A DNA stretch of 64,000 bases, from assembly GCA_009695065.1 (NCBI GenBank), contig SIBR01000006.1, forward strand, positions 50,201 through 114,200. The letters are read 5' to 3'. A program made the position numbers and the translations under genes. Positions 59,155-64,000 of the stretch are shown one piece after another. The notes beneath the pieces were generated by a model, which had not been told where the DNA came from, searched no databases, and was given only the letters and a program-made list of their open reading frames with translations. The DNA comes from Opitutus sp. (GTDB lineage: Bacteria > Verrucomicrobiota > Verrucomicrobiae > Opitutales > Opitutaceae). The number at the start of each line of letters is the position of its first letter. Position 1 is the stretch's first letter.

Positions 59155-59625
59155 ATGGCCGGCAAAATTACCTCCCTCCTCGATCCCAGTTGTATTTCGC
59201 TCCACGTGCAGAGCGGCAAGCGCACGGCCGCCCTCAACGAAATCGCCCGCCTGCTCGAGGGTCATCCCGACGTCGGCAACTACGCTGGTTTCTACGACGA
59301 ATTGCTGGCGCGCGACCGGCTCGACACCACCTGCCTCGGCAACGCCGTCGCGCTCCCGCATGCCCGCACGGAACACGTGAAAAAAATCGTGATGGCCGTC
59401 GGCCGCAGCGAGGCCGGCATCCCCTTTGACGCCAACGGCGAGATCGTCCGTCTTTTTTTCGTCCTCGGCACGCCCAAGACCAAGCCGGGCGACTACCTCG
59501 CCGTGGTCAGCGCCCTGTGCAAAATCCTGAAGGATCCCGCCGATCGCGCGACCTTCCTGAACGCGAGCACGCCCGAGGAGTTCATCGCCGCCATTTCCGC
59601 CGCCGAGGCGAAGCTGGGGCTGTAG
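59155..59625 (+). CDS. PTS IIA-type protein (PtsN/EIIA-Fru-Ntr family)
   Basis: The 156-residue protein has the EIIA-2 fold marks CISLHVQSGKRTAALNEIAR, YDELLARDRLDTTCLGNAVA, and LPHARTEHVKKIVMAVGRSE with the phosphorylated His (about residue 69). KTKPGDYLAVVSALCKILKD follows. No sugar permease is adjacent, so a PtsN-like regulatory role is more likely than transport. It starts 5 bases after the decayed gyrA-tail frame. Confidence 0.9.
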   Translation: MAGKITSLLDPSCISLHVQSGKRTAALNEIARLLEGHPDVGNYAGFYDELLARDRLDTTCLGNAVALPHARTEHVKKIVMAVGRSEAGIPFDANGEIVRLFFVLGTPKTKPGDYLAVVSALCKILKDPADRATFLNASTPEEFIAAISAAEAKLGL

Positions 59626-59744
59626 TCGGCGGCACCCCGGCCCGCTTCTCGGGGTCGGGCGGCAGCGTACCCCGCGCCGGCTTTGTTGGCCCTCGCGCGC
59701 CTTTTTGTGGCCATTCGCCCCGCCCCCCCTAGTCTCTCCGCCGC

Positions 59745-60713
59745 ATGATCCGTTCGTTCGTCTTCAGCGAAGGCAAGCTCGTCGGTCAGGATTTGGAGCG
59801 CGAGGCGCTCCGGCTCGTCCGTGCCGACAAGGGGCTCCTTCTCTGGGTCGATCTCGACAAGCCGACCGAGGAGGAAACGAAATTCGTTCTCGAAGCCGTC
59901 TTTCAGTTTCACCCGCTGGCCATCGAGGACTGTGTCGCGCCGAGCTCGCTCCCGAAGGTCGAGGACTACGAAGACTATCTGTTCATTGTCACCCACGCCG
60001 TGGATTTCACCCGCACGGAAAAGTTCAATACCACCGAACTCGATCTCTTCCTCGGCCGGGACTACCTCGTCACGTTTCACACCGCGCCCCTCCGTTCCGT
60101 CACCCAACTGAGCGAGCGCCTCGCCAAGAATGCCGGCGTCGGTCCGCGCGGGCCGGACCGGATCGCCCACACCCTGATCGACCTTCTGGTGGACAATTAC
60201 GCCCCCGTCCTCGAGGAACTCCGCGCCGAGCTGGAGGAACTCGAGGAACTCGTCCTCAGCCGTGAGTCGCTCCGCCAAAAGCTCGTCAACGAAATGCTCC
60301 ACGTGCGCGGCGATTTCACGCGGCTGCGCACGATCGTCCGCCCGCAGCGCGACGTCATCGACCGGCTCGCCCGCGGCGACGGCAAAATGATCCGGCCCAA
60401 GTTGCTGCCGTACTTCCGCGACTTGCGCGACAACCTCGTCCGGCTGGAAGACACGGCCGCCGGTTATCACGAACGGCTGTTGATGGCGTTCGACATCTAT
60501 CTCAACAAGGCGGCGTTCGAGGCGAACGAGGGCATCAAGTTTCTCACCGCCATCACCGCGGTGACGATCCCGGTCATGGTGATCGGCACCTGGTTCGGCA
60601 TGAACTTCGAGAACATGCCGGAGCTCAAACACGGCTATCCGTGGGCCCTGGGCGCGACCCTCGTCACGACGTTGCTCATGGTGATCTATCTGAAGAAGAA
60701 AAAGTGGTTCTGA
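59745..60713 (+). CDS. corA: CorA-type magnesium/cobalt transporter
   Basis: The 322-residue protein has a cytoplasmic domain (HPLAIEDCVAPSSLPKVEDY; VDFTRTEKFNTTELDLFLGR), a long helix (ELEELEELVLSRESLRQKLV) and two C-terminal membrane helices. The signature is MVIGTWFGMNFENMPELKHG (GMN at the pore). It ends with a basic tail KKKKWF. It forms pentamers for Mg2+ uptake. Length is normal. Confidence 0.95.
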   Translation: MIRSFVFSEGKLVGQDLEREALRLVRADKGLLLWVDLDKPTEEETKFVLEAVFQFHPLAIEDCVAPSSLPKVEDYEDYLFIVTHAVDFTRTEKFNTTELDLFLGRDYLVTFHTAPLRSVTQLSERLAKNAGVGPRGPDRIAHTLIDLLVDNYAPVLEELRAELEELEELVLSRESLRQKLVNEMLHVRGDFTRLRTIVRPQRDVIDRLARGDGKMIRPKLLPYFRDLRDNLVRLEDTAAGYHERLLMAFDIYLNKAAFEANEGIKFLTAITAVTIPVMVIGTWFGMNFENMPELKHGYPWALGATLVTTLLMVIYLKKKKWF

Positions 60714-60729
60714 TCCGGGCCTCCTCCCC

Positions 60730-62628
60730 TCACTTGATCTTCGACGCCTCGGTTTCCATCCGCGAAACGAGCTCTTCCATCTGGTCGATCACCGCTTGCA
60801 CGGTCTGGCGCTGCGTCAGGTCGACACCGGCTTTTTGCAGCTGCGCCATCGGATGGTCGTTGCCCCCGCTCCGCAACAGCGTGAGGTAGCGCTCCGTCGC
60901 CGCCTGTCGCGACGCCTCGTCCCCGGTGGTCATGTCCTTGAACAGCTTCGCCGAGGACGCGAAGCACGTGGCATATTGATAGACGTAGTAGGGCGAGTTG
61001 TAGAAATGCGGGATGCGCGTCCACGTATATCGGTAGAGATCGTCGATCGTCACCGCGTCGCCGTAATAGTCCTTCAGCAACTTCCCGTAGATTCCGCAGA
61101 GTACTTCCGCCGTCACCGGCTGACCTTGTTCCGCCAGCTGGTGCGCCTGCAGCTCAAAGTCGGCAAACAACACCTGCGTGTAGAAGGTGCCGACAATGGA
61201 ATCCACCGCGTGCTGCAAGAGCAGAAAACGCTCCCGCGGATCCGCGGTCATCGCGAGCAGCTTGTCCAGGAGGAAGCGCTCATTCGTCGTCGACGCCACT
61301 TCCGCCACGAAAATCGTGTAGTCGGCCGTCACGAACGGCTGCGTCTCATACGAAAGCACGGTGTGCATCGCATGCCCCGCCTCGTGCGCAAACGTGAACA
61401 CCGCATCGAGCGTGTCATTGTAGTTGAGCAGCAGATAGGGCCCGACCCCATACACCCCCGCGCTATAGGCGCCGCTGCGCTTGCCCTCGTTTTCGAACAC
61501 ATCGATCCGGCCGCCCGCGACGAATTTCCGGTACTTGGCCGTGTAGTCCGGGCCGAGCGGCGCGACGGACGCGATCACCAGGTCCTTCACCTCGTCGTAG
61601 GGATAGACCCGGTCGCTTTTGAAAATCGGGATCGATGCGTCGTAGAGGTGATACGCCTCCACGCCGAGGAGCTTCTTGCGCAGCCGGGCATAGCGCTGCA
61701 GCGGCGCCGTGCCGCCGCGCACCGTGTCGACCAGGGTCCGCACCACCGCCGGCGGAATCGCGTTGTTGTCGAGGGCGGCCTCCAGCGTCGCCGGGTAATT
61801 CCGCGCCTGCGCGGTGAACCAGCCGCGCTGCAGTACGGCGTGGTAAATCGCGGCGTAGGTGTTCGCCGTCGCCACGTAGGTCTTGATATACGCCTCGAAC
61901 GCCTTGGCCCGGTCCGCCTGCGCATGGTTCGTCTGCAGGACGTTTTGATACACCCCGGGTGAAAGCGTGATCTCTTTACCATCGCCCAACGTCGCCTTCG
62001 GGAACTTGATGTCCGAGGTGCTGAGTTCCTGAAACGTCGCCGCCGGCGTCTGATTAAACCGCGACGCAAAGGACAGCAGTCGCTCGCCCTTCTCGTCGAG
62101 CACGTGGGCCTGCTGGCGGTAGGCGTCGAGAATGGAAAAGCGGTACGGCTGCAATGCCGGCGTGCCCGCGATCCACTGCTCCATCGTCGCCTGCGGAATC
62201 GTCAGCAGTTCCGGCGTGAACCACGACGTCGTCGTGCGAAATTTTGCGAACACCGCCCCCACGCGCTGAAACTTGCCGGCGATCGTCTGGTCCCGCGTGT
62301 CGACGTCGCGCTGCAACTGCGGGTAGCGGTAGACTTTGTACTGCATCATCCCGATCTCGTCGAAGGCCCGGTAGGCCTCCAGCACCGCCGCCGGTCCCTG
62401 GGCCAGCGTCCCTTTGCGCGCTGCAAACGCGTCCATCTTTGTTTCCATCTCCTGCATCGCCGCGTCCCACGCCTCCCACGACGGATAGATGGCGGAAAAA
62501 TCCCAACGATACTGGGCCGGGATCTCGGCGCGGTTGCGGGTCTCGGGCTTTCCCGCCAGCGGCGTTCCGGCCACGGCCAGCGAAGCCGCACCCCACACTC
62601 CGTAATTCAACAGGCTCTGGTGCTTCAT
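60730..62628 (-). CDS. Exported M3-family oligoendopeptidase (PepF-like)
   Basis: Starting at MKHQSLLNYGVWGAASLAVA the protein is 632 residues. The M3 zinc site is FTFAHEAGHAMHTVLSYETQ (HExxH), followed by FVAEVASTTNERFLLDKLLA with the third ligand Glu. The end TRIPHFYNSPYYVYQYATCF is typical of PepF. The N-terminus is hydrophobic with an Ala-rich end, suggesting export, unlike the usual cytoplasmic PepF. A much longer open frame upstream is antisense to the MBL-fold gene and is rejected. Confidence 0.9.
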   Translation of the reverse strand: MKHQSLLNYGVWGAASLAVAGTPLAGKPETRNRAEIPAQYRWDFSAIYPSWEAWDAAMQEMETKMDAFAARKGTLAQGPAAVLEAYRAFDEIGMMQYKVYRYPQLQRDVDTRDQTIAGKFQRVGAVFAKFRTTTSWFTPELLTIPQATMEQWIAGTPALQPYRFSILDAYRQQAHVLDEKGERLLSFASRFNQTPAATFQELSTSDIKFPKATLGDGKEITLSPGVYQNVLQTNHAQADRAKAFEAYIKTYVATANTYAAIYHAVLQRGWFTAQARNYPATLEAALDNNAIPPAVVRTLVDTVRGGTAPLQRYARLRKKLLGVEAYHLYDASIPIFKSDRVYPYDEVKDLVIASVAPLGPDYTAKYRKFVAGGRIDVFENEGKRSGAYSAGVYGVGPYLLLNYNDTLDAVFTFAHEAGHAMHTVLSYETQPFVTADYTIFVAEVASTTNERFLLDKLLAMTADPRERFLLLQHAVDSIVGTFYTQVLFADFELQAHQLAEQGQPVTAEVLCGIYGKLLKDYYGDAVTIDDLYRYTWTRIPHFYNSPYYVYQYATCFASSAKLFKDMTTGDEASRQAATERYLTLLRSGGNDHPMAQLQKAGVDLTQRQTVQAVIDQMEELVSRMETEASKIK

Positions 62629-62796
62629 GTCGCAAACGTTGCGGAGAAAGCCGGGCCGCGTCCAGTCGCCAGCGCCGGTTACCCCCTTCCACACTTCCCG
62701 CGCTTCCACCCGTGCCTCGGCAAACCCGCCCCGGCCAAAATCGCTCGCTAGGGGCGCGCCCGCGGGATTGCCTTCGTCGCACCCTGCTTTCGCGCC

Positions 62797-63777
62797 GTGA
62801 GACTCCTGCCCGCCCTGCTCATTCTCGTCGTTTTCTCCGGCTCCTATCCGGGGGCCGCACCCGCCGCGCCTCCCGTCAAATCGGTCCGCGTCACAATCCT
62901 TTCCACCATGCTGGTGGGCGGCGCCGGCAACGGCGAAATTGGCGAGTGGGGTTTCTCGGCGCTCGTCGAGACCGACGGGCGGAAGATTCTTTTCGACACG
63001 GGCTTCCGGCCCCAAACCGTGCTCCACAACGCCGCTGTGCTTGGCATCGATTTGAGCGATGTCACGGACGTCGTGCTCTCGCACCATCACGGCGACCACA
63101 CCGGCGGGTTGCTCACGTTGCGGCGGGAATTCGCCAGGAAGAATCCCGCCGCGCTCTCCCGCGTCCACGTCGGCCGCGGCATCTTCTGGAATCGTGGCCT
63201 CGACAAAAAGGGCGTACCCCACAACCCGATGCCGAAACTGCGGGTGGCTTACGAGGCCACCGGCGGCACCTTCATCGAACACGACGGTCCCGCGGAAATC
63301 GCCCCGGGGGTCTGGCTCACCGGCCCGATCGCGCGGCCCCACCCCGAGCGCAACTTCGGCGTCGCCCCCGGCACCCGGGTCGAGGCTCCCGACGGACCAA
63401 GGGAGGACACCATTCCCGAGGACTCCGCTTTGGTGCTCGATACCACGCGCGGGCTGGTCGTGATCACGGGCTGCGGCCACGCGGGAGTAGTCAACACCCT
63501 CACCGCTGCCCGCCAGCTCGTGCGGCCAGCCTCCGTCCACGCTTTGATCGGCGGCATCCATCTGCTGACCTCCGACGAGCCGGCGCTCATGTGGACCGCC
63601 GGTAAGTTTCGCGAGTTCGGAGTCGCACACCTTTTTGCCGCCCACTGCACCGGGCTTGAGGCGACCTACCGCTTGCGGACGCTCGCCGGCCTGGCCCGGG
63701 AAACCGCCGTCGTGGCCGCCGTCGGCGCGACCTTCGATCTCACCCGTGGCATCGATGCGCTGATTCTCGCCCGCTAG
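62797..63777 (+). CDS. Exported MBL-fold metallo-hydrolase
   Basis: The 326-residue protein starts at GTG with a signal (RLLPALLILVVFSGSYPGAA). It has the metal motif VVLSHHHGDHTGGLLTLRRE and the later ligands VVITGCGHAGVVNT and ALIGGIHLL, with a final His in FAAHCTGLEATYRLRTLA. The GCGHAG block is typical of the dihydropteroate-synthase-like MBL group (methanopterin-type enzyme relatives). The substrate is unknown. Confidence 0.88.
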   Translation: MRLLPALLILVVFSGSYPGAAPAAPPVKSVRVTILSTMLVGGAGNGEIGEWGFSALVETDGRKILFDTGFRPQTVLHNAAVLGIDLSDVTDVVLSHHHGDHTGGLLTLRREFARKNPAALSRVHVGRGIFWNRGLDKKGVPHNPMPKLRVAYEATGGTFIEHDGPAEIAPGVWLTGPIARPHPERNFGVAPGTRVEAPDGPREDTIPEDSALVLDTTRGLVVITGCGHAGVVNTLTAARQLVRPASVHALIGGIHLLTSDEPALMWTAGKFREFGVAHLFAAHCTGLEATYRLRTLAGLARETAVVAAVGATFDLTRGIDALILAR

Positions 63778-63899
63778 GCACGAATCCAACCGGCGGACTC
63801 AAAAAACGGCTCGCCTCGCCGAACGCTTCTTGGCTCGCTCCGACGCTTGGATCGGTGCGGACCATCCCACGCTCTGCCCCACCCCCCCCACGCTTTCCC

Positions 63900-64000
63900 A
63901 TGCCCTGGCCCCAAATCTACTCGCCCGTCGGCGGGATCGTCACGTCCGCGCTCATCGCGGCACTGCCCGTCGTCACCCTCCTCGGCCTGCTCGCGTTCTT
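63900..64000 (+). CDS. lctP: L-lactate permease, N-terminal fragment (runs off the window)
   Basis: The last 101 bases encode MPWPQIYSPVGGIVTSALIA then ALPVVTLLGLLAF. This matches the start of LctP/LldP lactate permeases, where MPW-QIY and a first membrane helix with LGLLAF are typical. The ATG follows a pyrimidine-rich stretch. Only the first helix is visible. Confidence 0.75.
   Translation, partial: MPWPQIYSPVGGIVTSALIAALPVVTLLGLLAF

Noticed and set aside
62629..63789. N-terminal extension of the PepF frame to 1019 codons
   Set aside because: The extension is antisense to the MBL-fold gene; the M3 peptidase starts naturally at 62628 with its signal segment.

Overview
The window looks like a GC-rich chromosomal segment of a Verrucomicrobiota bacterium, most likely family Opitutaceae. 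This rests on gene content: DUF1501, DUF1800 and PSCyt1/DUF1549/DUF1553 proteins, pseudopilins with unusually long arginine/proline-rich leaders, a 33-residue AURKAIP1/COX24-type ribosomal protein, and decayed PilX-like prepilin sequence. No phage, plasmid, CRISPR or recognised defence locus is visible. Nearly all start codons follow pyrimidine-rich sequence with no Shine-Dalgarno motif.

Layout. 1-4.5 kb (minus): type II secretion pseudopilin cluster gspG-H-I-J-K, a GspL/PilM-like fragment at the edge, and a membrane protein with a GspG-like tail. 4.6-9.3 kb (minus): an exported DUF1800-DUF1501 pair. 9.5-11 kb: tRNA-Arg(CCU), rpsR with a strong terminator, and a Sua5-type threonylcarbamoyl-AMP synthase. 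11.1-12.4 kb: a TPR gene broken by an amber codon. 12.3-22.3 kb: hisC, a HupE/UreJ protein, aat, rlmF, an exported Gfo/Idh protein, chrA, a phosphodiesterase, a glycosyltransferase and a small membrane protein. 22.7-27.5 kb: the planctomycete-type cytochrome PSCyt1-DUF1549-DUF1553 protein and its DUF1501 partner.

27.6-31.3 kb: mmsA-type dehydrogenase plus a class III aminotransferase, suggesting beta-alanine/malonate-semialdehyde breakdown, then a UPF0114 protein. 31.4-40.9 kb: an aminotransferase, a LysM lipoprotein, kdsD, a Gfo/Idh oxidoreductase, class I fumarase, YjbQ, class II fumarase, and an ECF sigma factor with a probable anti-sigma protein. 41-49.3 kb (minus): polyprenyl diphosphate synthase, an Ala-rich secreted protein, the COX24-type ribosomal protein, an AddAB-like helicase/nuclease pair and rpsT.

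49.5-51.6 kb is a graveyard: a sensor-kinase N-terminus fused by deletion to a multiply frameshifted PilX-like prepilin. It is followed by RNase P RNA, a zinc-ribbon protein and gyrB. A 431-bp unit with perfect 14-bp terminal inverted repeats, heptamer tandem repeats and a four-helix-bundle (S23/IVP) gene lies between gyrB and gyrA. A degenerate in-frame copy of the gyrA 3' end follows the gyrA stop. The window closes with a PTS IIA protein, corA, an exported PepF-like peptidase, an MBL-fold hydrolase and the start of an L-lactate permease gene.

No complete, unmistakably new system is evident. The best leads are the S23/heptamer unit between the gyrase genes, the GspG-tailed membrane protein, the composite DUF1800 protein with its DUF1501 partner, the gyrA tail duplication, and the systematic absence of Shine-Dalgarno sequences.
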